Origin: Fonticella tunisiensis
Lineage (GTDB): Bacteria > Bacillota > Clostridia > Clostridiales > Caloramatoraceae
DNA: 64,000 nucleotides
NCBI RefSeq assembly: GCF_004364155.1
Contig: NZ_SOAZ01000005.1
Coordinates: 1-64,000, forward strand
Direction: 5' to 3'
A model generated the notes under the pieces. That model saw nothing but the letters and a program-made list of their open reading frames with translations, was not told the DNA's origin and made no database searches. The translations under genes and the position numbers were made by a program. Below, one piece after another: positions 54,031-62,348 of this stretch (its first letter is position 1; each line of letters starts with the position of its first letter).

Positions 54031-55965
54031 TTATTCTATATCTTTAAGAGTAAGTCCTATTCTCCTTGATTCCTTGTCGATCATTAATATTTTGGCTTTA
54101 ACAATCTGGCCTGCCTTTACAACCTCCTGGGGTCTGTTAATTCTCCTGTCAGCCATGTTGGATATGTGTATAAGTCCATCTACACCTTCTGCCAGCTCAA
54201 CAAAGGCTCCAAAATCTGCAAACCTTACAACCTTTCCTTCCACTATGTCACCTTCATTGTGACTTAAAGCGAATTCTTCCCAGGGCTCTTTTTTCAGCCT
54301 CTTTAAGCTTCCTGTAGCCTTAAGTTCTTCTTTATCAATCCTAATTAGAAGGATTTCGATTTCATCCCCTTCCTTGACAAAATCCTGAATCTTATTTACC
54401 CTTCTCCAGGAAATCTCGGAAATTGGTACAAACACATCCACATACCCTATATTCACAAATGCCCCTGAATCAATAATTGATTTTACCTTCCCCTTTACAA
54501 CCTGGCCGTATTCAAGATTGTCAAAAGTCTCCTTAATCTTTCTTTCCCTTTCTTGCTTCATAAGTTCCCTTCTTGAAACTACTATTTCAATGCCGTTTCT
54601 GCTTTCCACTACGTCAGCTATCTGGGCCTTAAGCTTTTTACCTATATAGGACTCACTATCTTCATCCCTTGAGATTCCTGAGAGTGATAAAGGCATAAAC
54701 GCTCTGATGGAATTGTAAACGCAATCAAATCCACCCTTGTTCACTCCTTTTATAGCAACCTCAATTACTTTGCCGCTTTCCTTATATTCTTTGAGAGAAT
54801 TGATAAGCTCCTCTTCCTCAATAGACTTTCTGCTGAGAACTACATTTCCCTCACCATCGTTCATCCTAATAACTTCAACCTTTATTATATCGCCTTCATT
54901 GAACTTTTCTCTGAGATTTATTTCTTCATTGGAAGCTTCTTCAGAAGGTAGTATTCCATCGGACTTATATCCTATATCCACGTAAACTTCCTTATCCGTA
55001 ACAAGTATAACTCTACCCTCTACCTCCATACCCGGATGGATTTTCTTAAACTCAAGAGAATAATCACCCATCATATCCTTATCGTTGTCCTTTAGAACTT
55101 CCTTAGATGACACCTTTTCATTTTCCACATCTATTTCTTTTATCTTGTCCACGACGTTCTGTATTATATAATCCGGTGTAGACGCCCCAGCAGTAATTCC
55201 TACCTTTTTAGCACCCTTTACAAGGCTCAAATCCAGTTCCTCAGCAGTTTCAATAAATATTGTATTATCGCAGTTGGACTTTGATATTTCAAACAGCTTT
55301 CTTGTATTTGAACTCTCCTTGCCTCCAACTACTATCATTACGTCGACCTGCTTCGAGAGCTCCATGGTTTCCTTCTGCCTGAGTTCTGTTGCATTGCATA
55401 TTGTATTTATAATGAGCATTTCCCTTGCCATTCTCACAAGCCTGCATATTATAGAATACCATTTTTCTTCATTAAATGTGGTCTGAGAAACAACACATAT
55501 CCTATGAAGTTTTGAGTCTATTTTATTTATATCTTCCTCACCATTTATTATGACTGCTTTTTCATCACACCATCCATTAATCCCTTTAACCTCAGGATGG
55601 GAAGGATCACCTATTATTACAATTTTATAACCTGCTTTTGACTTTTCTTCAACCACCTTATGTATATGTTTTACATAGGGACAGGTAGCGTCTATTATCT
55701 CAGACCCCCTTGCAGCAAGCTCCTCATATTCCTTTTTGGGCACGCCATGGGATCTTATTATTATTTTGTCTCCCTCTTTAACTTCATCGATATCATCCTT
55801 TACATCCACTCCCTTTGATTTCAAATTCTCAACAACCTGCCTATTGTGTATTATAGGTCCGTAGGTATAAACTCCTCTGCCCTCCTCTGCAACCCTTTCA
55901 GCCTTATCTATTGCATTTTGAACTCCAAAGCAAAAACCTGCATTTTTTGCTATAAGTATTTCCAT
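54031..55965 (-). CDS. ispH: IspH (HMBPP reductase) fused to four ribosomal protein S1-type domains
   Basis: 644 residues. The N-terminal part (1-280) is the 4Fe-4S enzyme making IPP and DMAPP in the MEP pathway: cluster cysteines Cys12 (GFCFGV), Cys95 (DATCPYV) and Cys190 (NTICNAT), with His40, His73, His123 and Glu125 for substrate. The C-terminal part (about 300-644) has four S1 RNA-binding domains; the last two are the best conserved (GAFVNIGYVDVFVPISE and GAFVELAEGVDGLIHIS). Such fusions are known in Clostridia. It overlaps plsC by one base and belongs to cmk-plsC-ispH. Confidence 0.95.
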   Translation of the reverse strand: MEILIAKNAGFCFGVQNAIDKAERVAEEGRGVYTYGPIIHNRQVVENLKSKGVDVKDDIDEVKEGDKIIIRSHGVPKKEYEELAARGSEIIDATCPYVKHIHKVVEEKSKAGYKIVIIGDPSHPEVKGINGWCDEKAVIINGEEDINKIDSKLHRICVVSQTTFNEEKWYSIICRLVRMAREMLIINTICNATELRQKETMELSKQVDVMIVVGGKESSNTRKLFEISKSNCDNTIFIETAEELDLSLVKGAKKVGITAGASTPDYIIQNVVDKIKEIDVENEKVSSKEVLKDNDKDMMGDYSLEFKKIHPGMEVEGRVILVTDKEVYVDIGYKSDGILPSEEASNEEINLREKFNEGDIIKVEVIRMNDGEGNVVLSRKSIEEEELINSLKEYKESGKVIEVAIKGVNKGGFDCVYNSIRAFMPLSLSGISRDEDSESYIGKKLKAQIADVVESRNGIEIVVSRRELMKQERERKIKETFDNLEYGQVVKGKVKSIIDSGAFVNIGYVDVFVPISEISWRRVNKIQDFVKEGDEIEILLIRIDKEELKATGSLKRLKKEPWEEFALSHNEGDIVEGKVVRFADFGAFVELAEGVDGLIHISNMADRRINRPQEVVKAGQIVKAKILMIDKESRRIGLTLKDIE

Positions 55966-56552
55966 CAGGAAATTCCCTCCTTTAGCTTTTTAATTTCTTC
56001 CATAACCTTCTGGCTTATTTCTGTATATTCCTCATTTGTCAATTTTGTACCCTTGTACTGGCTGAAGTCTATAGGCTCTCCGAAAATAACTTTCATCCTT
56101 GTAAAGGGTTTAAAATTACCTGAAATATAAACCGGAATTATAGGCTTTGAGGATTTAATTGAAAAGACTGCAACCCCGGGATTAGCTTTTCCAAAGGCTC
56201 CTCCCTTAATTCTGGTCCCTTCAGGGAATAGCCCTACCAACTGCTTGTCCCTTAAAATTTTCAGCGTCGTCTTTACAGCGTTTAAATCTGCCTCCCCTCT
56301 CTTTACCGGAAACATTCCAAGCTTATATAAAAGAAACCTTAATACAGGATTCTTAAATGCTTCATATTTAGTCATAAATCTTATCTGCTTTGGCAGTACT
56401 ATAGCTACCAAAAAAGGGTCAAGGTTTGAAAAGTGGTTAGGGCATATAAGAGCGCCATCGTCTTCTGGAACATTTTCAAGACCTACAACATCTATTCTGT
56501 AAATCAGATGAAAAATTGCTGATACCAAGGCCTTAGCAAAATTATAAAACAT
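55965..56552 (-). CDS. plsC: 1-acyl-sn-glycerol-3-phosphate acyltransferase
   Basis: Makes phosphatidic acid from lysophosphatidic acid. 195 residues with the acyltransferase motif His40-x4-Asp45 (NHFSNLD) and the substrate-binding EGTR at 110-113. One N-terminal membrane-associated helix. It overlaps the 3' end of cmk by 11 nt and the ispH start by one base, so the three are translationally linked. Confidence 0.94.
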   Translation of the reverse strand: MFYNFAKALVSAIFHLIYRIDVVGLENVPEDDGALICPNHFSNLDPFLVAIVLPKQIRFMTKYEAFKNPVLRFLLYKLGMFPVKRGEADLNAVKTTLKILRDKQLVGLFPEGTRIKGGAFGKANPGVAVFSIKSSKPIIPVYISGNFKPFTRMKVIFGEPIDFSQYKGTKLTNEEYTEISQKVMEEIKKLKEGIS

Positions 56553-57219
56553 TACTTTTCCCCCCTATATTACCCACCAGGCGTATAATCTCCTGGACCA
56601 CCTGTTCTATACTTTTACCTGTCGTATCAACAAGTACAGCATCCTCTGCCTTACAGAGCGGATTAATCTCCCTGGACATGTCGTATTTATCCCTATTTTC
56701 AATTTCCCTGCAAATATCTTCAAGAGTTACCTCCAGTCCCTTTTCCTTAAGCTCTTTGTATCTTCTATTTCCTCTTTCCCTGACAGATGCTGTAAGGTAA
56801 ACTTTTAAATTAGCTTCATCCCTGAGAACATTTGTACCAATATCCCTGCCGTCCATGATAACGCTTTTAGTGGATGCCATTTTTCTTTGAATCTCAACCA
56901 GCTTTTCCCTTACAAGTGGCATTGCCGCAACTTCTGAAACCCTTGAGCTTATATAGGGCATTCTGATCTCCTCCGACACATCCTCACCGTCCAGGTAAAC
57001 CTTGCCCTCAGAAAGGTTAATATCAATTTTGCTTAAAATATCCTTTATAGAAGCCTCATCATCGAAGTCAACATTACTTCTTAATAGTTTTAAAGTAACA
57101 GCCCTGTACATAGCCCCTGTATCAATATATTCTATATTAAGCCTCTTCGCAATTGCTTTAGATATTGTACTTTTACCGGCTCCTGCAGGTCCATCTACGG
57201 CTATAACGAGTCTATTCAT
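56542..57219 (-). CDS. cmk: Cytidylate kinase
   Basis: Phosphorylates CMP and dCMP. 225 residues with the P-loop GPAGAGKS at 10-17, the YIDTGAMYRA motif (31-40) and DGRDIGTNV. GGAGGTAAACG precedes the ATG. First gene of the cmk-plsC-ispH/S1 unit found in many Firmicutes. Confidence 0.96.
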   Translation of the reverse strand: MNRLVIAVDGPAGAGKSTISKAIAKRLNIEYIDTGAMYRAVTLKLLRSNVDFDDEASIKDILSKIDINLSEGKVYLDGEDVSEEIRMPYISSRVSEVAAMPLVREKLVEIQRKMASTKSVIMDGRDIGTNVLRDEANLKVYLTASVRERGNRRYKELKEKGLEVTLEDICREIENRDKYDMSREINPLCKAEDAVLVDTTGKSIEQVVQEIIRLVGNIGGKSNVL

Positions 57220-57264
57220 CGTTTACCTCCTCAAAAGTTTATAATAATATATTCAATATTTTTT

Positions 57265-57627
57265 TTAAAATTCCTCCATAAGATCAGGCCTTAAACTAAC
57301 TGCTTTTTTTAGATAAATATGCTTAACGTCACTTTGATTTTTATCTCCATTCACAAGGAGCATTACCCTTATGCATTTCTCCAGGCTGTTTTCAACGTAC
57401 ATTTCCTGAAGGCACATTATTCCAGCTTTTGTTATTCCAATATTCCTGGCACCAACTGCAGGATACGCAGAGCATAAATCCTTTGTACATGTGAATATCA
57501 CTGAAATTATGTCGCCTATGCTTATTCCATTACTATTTATTATCTTAAGGAGAAGTTCTTCGCTGGATTTTATTATCTCCTCCTTTTCATCCCTGTCAAC
57601 TGTGATTGCACCCCTAATAGAAAACAT
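57265..57627 (-). CDS. aroH: Chorismate mutase, AroH class
   Basis: Converts chorismate to prephenate for phenylalanine and tyrosine synthesis. 120 residues of the trimeric AroH fold. Catalytic residues by comparison with B. subtilis: Arg5 (SIRGA), Glu75 (CLQEM), Arg87 (CIRVML) and Tyr105 (HIYLKKAV). GGAGGGTGATATT precedes the ATG. It is 12 bp after the flavoprotein gene and before cmk, an arrangement also seen in other Clostridia, as I recall. Confidence 0.93.
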   Translation of the reverse strand: MFSIRGAITVDRDEKEEIIKSSEELLLKIINSNGISIGDIISVIFTCTKDLCSAYPAVGARNIGITKAGIMCLQEMYVENSLEKCIRVMLLVNGDKNQSDVKHIYLKKAVSLRPDLMEEF

Positions 57628-57639
57628 AATATCACCCTC

Positions 57640-58863
57640 CTAGCAGCTTATTCCTGCACAGTAGCCTGTTGAAAAGGCTATCTGCAGGTTAAATCCACCT
57701 GTTAGTCCATCTACATCAAGAAGTTCCCCCGTTATATAAAGCCCATTGATTATTTTTGATTCCATGGTCGAAGGGTCTACTTCCTTCACATTTACTCCTC
57801 CCCTTGTGACAATAGCTTCGCTAATCGGACGTGTTCCTGTCACAGTTAATCTGAATTGCTTGAGAAGCTTTACAAGTCCAATCCTTTCCTCCTTCGTAAT
57901 AGAGTTTACTGACTTCTCAGATGGTATGCCACTTAATTTTATAACAACTGGTATAAGTTTTTTAGGCAAAAGCTCATCCAGTGAATTCTTAAACTGTTTG
58001 TTCTTAAATTTCTCAAAATCCCTTAATATTCTATTATCGAGCTCACCTTCACTTAGAGCCGGTTTAAGATCTATATATATATCAACCTCTCCTGGAAGGT
58101 AGTCAACGACCTTTCTACTTGAGGATAAAACAATAGGTCCCGATATTCCAAAATGTGTGAAGAGCATTTCTCCAAAATCTCTGTATATGGTTTTGTTTTT
58201 GTACTTCACCGTGAGTTCAACATTTTTTAGCGATAATCCCATCAATTCCCTTACCCATTCTTCCCTGGTTACAAGAGGTATTAGAGAGGGCTTTATCTCC
58301 GTAATTTTATGCCCAAGTTTACTTGCAAAAACATACCCATCGCCGCTTGAGCCTGTAGCAGGATATGACTTTCCACCAGTTGCAAGGATCACAACGTCAC
58401 ATTTAATAAATCTTCCGCTATCCACTTCAACGCCTTCTATATGCCCATTAGAAGCCCTAACATCTGTAACCTTTGTATTAAGCAATACCTCTACATTGTT
58501 TTCCTTAAGATATCTTTCAAAACATTTTATTATGTCGCTTGATTTGTCAGACTGGGGAAAAACTCTACCTCCTCTTTCAACTTTTAGTTTTACTCCCTTT
58601 CTTTCAATCATATCCATTAAATCATAGTTGGAAAATGTGTACAGAGAGCTGTACATGAAGGCTCCATTGCCGGGGATATTTTTAATTATCTCTTCAATGT
58701 CTTTGTTTGTGGTTAAATTGCATCTCCCTTTACCTGTTATAAAGAGTTTCTTTCCCAGCCTGTCATTTTTTTCTATCAAAGTTACTCTATGACCTTTTTC
58801 TCCTGCCTTAATCGCAGCCATCATTCCCGCAGGGCCTCCCCCTACTACAACCACTTTTTTCAT
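57640..58863 (-). CDS. NAD(P)/FAD-dependent oxidoreductase, HI0933/BaiN family
   Basis: 407 residues with the N-terminal dinucleotide motif VVVGGGPAGMMAA (5-17), a GRCNLTTN motif, ATGGKSYPATGSSGDGY in the middle, and the C-terminal FAD-contact VDGLTGGFNLQIAFSTG. The family includes BaiN of bile-acid-transforming Clostridia, but most members are of unknown substrate. GGAGGACAG precedes the ATG. It heads a run with aroH. Confidence 0.9.
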   Translation of the reverse strand: MKKVVVVGGGPAGMMAAIKAGEKGHRVTLIEKNDRLGKKLFITGKGRCNLTTNKDIEEIIKNIPGNGAFMYSSLYTFSNYDLMDMIERKGVKLKVERGGRVFPQSDKSSDIIKCFERYLKENNVEVLLNTKVTDVRASNGHIEGVEVDSGRFIKCDVVILATGGKSYPATGSSGDGYVFASKLGHKITEIKPSLIPLVTREEWVRELMGLSLKNVELTVKYKNKTIYRDFGEMLFTHFGISGPIVLSSSRKVVDYLPGEVDIYIDLKPALSEGELDNRILRDFEKFKNKQFKNSLDELLPKKLIPVVIKLSGIPSEKSVNSITKEERIGLVKLLKQFRLTVTGTRPISEAIVTRGGVNVKEVDPSTMESKIINGLYITGELLDVDGLTGGFNLQIAFSTGYCAGISC

Positions 58864-58928
58864 CTTCTGTCCTCCTTAAAGCTTATGTCACATGTATTAT
58901 TTGCTTATTCAAAGATATTAAGCAATAT

Positions 58929-59089
58929 AATCCGTTGTACCAGTTCAGGGGCTGAGAGTCGATAAAAAATATATGAAATTCATATTTTTCAAATTCCGAG
59001 CCTTGGAACTTCTTTGCTAAGCGTGCTGGTGAATGAAATATATTTTTTATCGCAGCAACCATCTGTAAATTTATCTAGCACAACGAGTT
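58929..59089. repeat. MITE-like element with terminal inverted repeats (copy B)
   Basis: A 161-bp element. The ends AATCCGTTGTACCAG (left, 58929) and, reading the other strand, AACTCGTTGTGCTAG (right, 59089) are imperfect inverted repeats (11 of 15). Next inside on both sides is CGATAAAAAATATAT, then TTCA. The flanks carry a direct repeat AATAT at 58924-58928 and 59090-59094, as expected for a target duplication. It has no coding capacity. The right arm matches copy A at 46554 with the same 33-nt spacing. Confidence 0.6.
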
Positions 59090-59177
59090 AATATATCATT
59101 TTTCTTATTTTATGTATATTTTTAGGCCCTATTCCCGTCACCCTTTCTCCATGCCGTATCAAATAAATCTTATACAT
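59088..59177 (-). CDS. Doubtful short ORF (29 residues), maybe truncated
   Basis: MYKIYLIRHGER begins the ORF, preceded by AAGGATTAAA. The start recalls the LIRHGE signature of histidine phosphatases, but the rest does not follow that family. The stop codon lies exactly at the right end of repeat copy B, so the frame may have been cut by the insertion. It could equally be chance. Confidence 0.2.
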   Translation of the reverse strand: MYKIYLIRHGERVTGIGPKNIHKIRKMIY

Positions 59178-59247
59178 TTTAATCCTTCGTAGATTCCCAA
59201 AGCTTAGTACCATAAATACAATATCATAAAAGAGGCAAAAAAAGAAG

Positions 59248-59264
59248 AAGCCCGTGAGGGGCTT
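59248..59264 (-). terminator. Terminator after gdhA
   Basis: AAGCCC (59248-59253) pairs with GGGCTT (59259-59264) around a 5-nt loop; on the minus strand it continues with CTTCTTTTTTT. Confidence 0.75.
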
Positions 59265-59268
59265 TCTA

Positions 59269-60633
59269 TTAATAATTACCCTGTGAATGCATTGCGTCAG
59301 CAACCTTTAAGAATCCTGCTATATTTGCACCGGCAACGAGGTTGTGACCAAACCCATATTCCTCAGCAGCTTTTATTGCATTCCTATATATATTTACCAC
59401 AATCTCATGAAGCCTCCTATCAACTTCCTCCTCACTCCATGATAATCTCATACTGTTTTGCGCCATTTCAAGGGCTGATACTGCAACTCCTCCTGCATTT
59501 GCAGCCTTCGAAGGTCCAACAATCACTCCATTCGATTGGAGGTATTCAATCGCCTCGTTTGTGCATGGCATGTTTGAACCCTCGCAAACAAACTTAACTC
59601 CATTTGCAACTATCTTTTTAGCGTCTTCAAGATGTATTTCATTCTGAGTGGCACATGGTATTACAACGTCAACCTTAACACCCCATGGCTTTTGCCCGGG
59701 GAAAAACTCCACGCCATACTTATCAGCATAGTCCTGCACCCTATCCCTTCCTGACGAACGCATTACACGCAGGTAATCAATCTTCTCTCCTGATATTCCA
59801 TCTGGGTCATAAACGTATCCATCAGGACCTGATACAGTTACTACCTTTCCTCCAAGCTGGGTAATCTTTTTGGCTGTACTCCAGGTTACATTGCCAAATC
59901 CTGAAAGGGCAATAGTTTTACCTTCAAAGCTTGTGCCTTCGTGCTTGAGTATTTCATTACAAAAGTAGGCTATTCCAAAGCCGGTAGCTTCAAGCCTTAC
60001 CAAACTTCCACCATATGATAAACCTTTTCCTGTTAATACTCCGTTTTCGAAGGCACCTTTAATTCTTCTATACTGACCATAGAGGTATCCAATTTCCCTC
60101 TGGCCAACTCCAATATCCCCTGCAGGAACGTCAATATCTGGTCCTATATGCCTGTACAGCTCAATCATAAAGCTCTGACAGAATCTCATTACTTCTCCAT
60201 CCGATTTTCCTCTCGGATCAAAATCAGAACCGCCCTTGCCTCCGCCTATGGGAAGTCCCGTAAGTGCATTTTTTAATATCTGCTCAAAGCCAAGAAATTT
60301 AATTATACCTATATATACTGAAGGATGAAACCTGAGTCCTCCTTTGTAAGGTCCTATAGCACCATTGAACTGTACCCTAAATCCGCGGTTAACCTGCACA
60401 TTACCGTTATCATCAACCCATGGAACCTTGAACATTATTTGCCTTTCTGGTTCCACAAATCTCTCCAGTAGATTCTCATCTATATATTCCGGATGCTTTT
60501 CAAACACTGGTGCAAGTGACTTTAAAACTTCTTCTACGGCCTGTATGAATTCAGGTTCATAAGGATTTCTCTTCTTTACCTTTTCAATGACCTCTTCAAT
60601 ATAGGCCGATGGGTTTGGTCTTACCTTTGCCAT
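59269..60633 (-). CDS. gdhA: NADP-type glutamate dehydrogenase
   Basis: Interconverts glutamate and 2-oxoglutarate plus ammonia. 454 residues from the ATG at 60633 (six Gs upstream); a longer frame to 60699 has no ribosome site. Motifs: PYKGGLRFHPSV, the catalytic-lysine segment PIGGGKGGSDFDPRGKSD, VPAGDIGVGQREIGY and the nucleotide site SGFGNVTWS. The length and insertions fit the hexameric 450-residue class usually NADP-linked, although clostridial members of this class can be NAD-linked. Confidence 0.93.
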   Translation of the reverse strand: MAKVRPNPSAYIEEVIEKVKKRNPYEPEFIQAVEEVLKSLAPVFEKHPEYIDENLLERFVEPERQIMFKVPWVDDNGNVQVNRGFRVQFNGAIGPYKGGLRFHPSVYIGIIKFLGFEQILKNALTGLPIGGGKGGSDFDPRGKSDGEVMRFCQSFMIELYRHIGPDIDVPAGDIGVGQREIGYLYGQYRRIKGAFENGVLTGKGLSYGGSLVRLEATGFGIAYFCNEILKHEGTSFEGKTIALSGFGNVTWSTAKKITQLGGKVVTVSGPDGYVYDPDGISGEKIDYLRVMRSSGRDRVQDYADKYGVEFFPGQKPWGVKVDVVIPCATQNEIHLEDAKKIVANGVKFVCEGSNMPCTNEAIEYLQSNGVIVGPSKAANAGGVAVSALEMAQNSMRLSWSEEEVDRRLHEIVVNIYRNAIKAAEEYGFGHNLVAGANIAGFLKVADAMHSQGNY

Positions 60634-60683
60634 TATATACCCCCCTAAATAAAAGAGATTGAAATATACTATATACAATTTAA

Positions 60684-60701
60684 TTGTGAAATATTTCATT
60701 C
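60684..60701 (-). promoter_or_regulatory. Rex-like palindrome upstream of gdhA
   Basis: TTGTGAAATATTTCATTC at 60684-60701 has a perfect left half of the Rex operator TTGTGAAnnnnTTCACAA and a partly matching right half. It lies 51 bp before the gdhA start. A second similar half site (TATTCACACAATA) is at 60788-60800. Candidate redox control; no rex gene is in the window. Confidence 0.35.
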
Positions 60702-60866
60702 ATATTTTCAATCATAAAAGCCCCCATATTTTCAGGATTTTATTCAATTATTTAGTGCTATCCTCCATTTTTTCTTTATTTTCTGTCTATTCACACAATA
60801 GACCTATTTATTATATGAATAAAAAACATAAATCCTTTTCTTTGCAATACATCATTCATTCAGAAT

Positions 60867-60913
60867 AAAGAGGATCTTAAACGAATGTATTCATTCATCT
60901 TAAGATCCTCTTT
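60867..60913 (-). terminator. Terminator after the RpiR-family gene
   Basis: AAAGAGGATCTTAA (60867-60880) is the exact complement of TTAAGATCCTCTTT (60900-60913), with a 19-nt loop that can fold further. On the minus strand ATTCTG follows, so no strong U-run. Confidence 0.65.
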
Positions 60914-60916
60914 GAA

Positions 60917-61801
60917 TTACTCCATATTTTTATCCTTTGGATTGTAAGTATAGACGTGATATTCTTCCCATATACCTTCAAGGGCCTTAAAGGTTTCATA
61001 TATCTTTTCCTTTTCCCTCATTCCTACAGCTACTATAAGGGCATTAATTACACTAAGCGGTGCAACAAGAGAATCTACAAAGGAGGCCATGTTGCTCTGA
61101 GCAATGAGGGTATGATCAGCATATGAAGCAAGGGGTGACAGAAGACTGTCAGTTATGGCAACCACTTCTGCATTTTTGCTCTTTACAAACTTAAGGGCTT
61201 CAATTGTCCTTATAGAGTATCTCGGGAAACCAATACCTATAACCACATCTCCTTCCCCAACTCTTAAAAGCTGTTCAAATATATCGCTAACGCCCGTAGA
61301 AACAACTCTAACATTATCCAAAATGAGGTTCAAATAAAAACCTAAAAATTCAGCAAGAGTCTGTGAACTTCTAAGGCCAATAATATATATCCTTTTAGCA
61401 TTGAAAATAGCCTTTACAACGTCGTCAAAGGCATTGTTATTTATTTTTTCAAGAGTTGCCCTTATATTTTCCATATCTGCCTTGAGTACACTTTTTAGTG
61501 CATTATCCTCGCTTATATAATCGCTTGAAATCTCTATTCTTTGAACCGAGGTAAGCTTGGTTTTAATAAGTTCCTGAAGCGCCTTCTGAAGTGTTGGATA
61601 CCCACTGAATCCCAATTCATTTGCAAACCTTACAACCGTAGACTCACTGACACCTACAGTAACTCCAAGCTTTGCAGCTGTCATAAATGCGGCTTTGTCA
61701 TAGTGTTTAAGAATGTATTCAGCAATCAGCTTTTGTCCCTTGCTGAGCCTTGGAAATTTCATCTGAATAAGCCTCATCAAATCCTGCTTTTTTTCTTCCA
61801 T
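60917..61801 (-). CDS. RpiR/MurR-family transcriptional regulator
   Basis: 294 residues from the ATG at 61801. An N-terminal HTH_6 domain (about 1-77, with VTVGVSESTVVRFANELGFSGYPTLQ) and a C-terminal SIS sugar-phosphate-binding domain (about 120-260, with IYIIGLRSSQTLAEF and VVIGIGFPRYSIRTIEALKF, here broken into segments). It starts 19 bp after the korC stop and so is probably co-transcribed with the kor genes. The ligand is not evident; family members sense sugar phosphates, but this context suggests amino or keto acid metabolism. Confidence 0.9.
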   Translation of the reverse strand: MEEKKQDLMRLIQMKFPRLSKGQKLIAEYILKHYDKAAFMTAAKLGVTVGVSESTVVRFANELGFSGYPTLQKALQELIKTKLTSVQRIEISSDYISEDNALKSVLKADMENIRATLEKINNNAFDDVVKAIFNAKRIYIIGLRSSQTLAEFLGFYLNLILDNVRVVSTGVSDIFEQLLRVGEGDVVIGIGFPRYSIRTIEALKFVKSKNAEVVAITDSLLSPLASYADHTLIAQSNMASFVDSLVAPLSVINALIVAVGMREKEKIYETFKALEGIWEEYHVYTYNPKDKNME

Positions 61802-61820
61802 AGCACATCCCACATCCTTT

Positions 61821-62348
61821 TCATAAGCTTTTTAATAAACTATAGCCCGCGTTATAGGCAGAATAATTTACATCAAATGTATTCGGCGGAACATTCTTTT
61901 CAATTGCTTTTCTAATCCCTTCCTGACTTAATATGCCAGTCAGTGAATTCATAATCCCAATTGCTATCATGTTAATCGTCATGGGCCTATTTAAAACCTT
62001 ATAGGCATATTCTATCATTCCATAGCTTTTACAGCCTGCTACATTTCCTACATCAATGCTTTTGTCGACTATTATGATAGAACTGGCATCCGAGTATTTT
62101 AAATACCTGTTAAAGGCCTCCTGGCTAAGGGATACAAATATATCAGCCTTCTGTACCTTTGGATAGTATATTTCGCTGTCTGAAATTATTATATCAGATC
62201 TACTTGCCCCCCCTCTAGATTCGGGACCATAGTTTTGACACTGTATTACATGGTAGCCATCATAAACAGCAGCTTCACCAATAATTATCCCTGCAAGCAT
62301 TATTCCCTGTCCCCCTGTCCCCCCGATTATAACCTGTTTTTTAAACAC
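61821..62348 (-). CDS. korC: 2-oxoacid:ferredoxin oxidoreductase, gamma subunit
   Basis: 175 residues with the gamma-domain glycine loop VIIGGTGGQGIMLAG near the N-terminus and YGPESRGGASRSD, both typical of KorC/VorC. I chose the GTG at 62348 (GAGGGAGA upstream), which overlaps the korB stop by 8 nt. Longer starts would lie deeper in korB. Coenzyme-A-dependent oxidative decarboxylation needs this subunit together with KorA and KorB. Confidence 0.92.
   Translation of the reverse strand: MFKKQVIIGGTGGQGIMLAGIIIGEAAVYDGYHVIQCQNYGPESRGGASRSDIIISDSEIYYPKVQKADIFVSLSQEAFNRYLKYSDASSIIIVDKSIDVGNVAGCKSYGMIEYAYKVLNRPMTINMIAIGIMNSLTGILSQEGIRKAIEKNVPPNTFDVNYSAYNAGYSLLKSL

Larger units (their letters stand above)
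58864..59268. other. 405-bp gap holding a repeat element, a short ORF and the gdhA terminator
   Basis: Contains repeat copy B (58929-59089), a doubtful 29-codon ORF ending at its right edge, and the terminator of gdhA at 59248-59264. I see no other gene. Confidence 0.6.

Noticed and set aside
59088-59303. 71-codon minus-strand frame overlapping the gdhA 3' end
   Set aside because: The part before codon 43 runs through the gdhA terminator and gdhA coding sequence. Only the last 29 codons could be a separate ORF, listed with low confidence.
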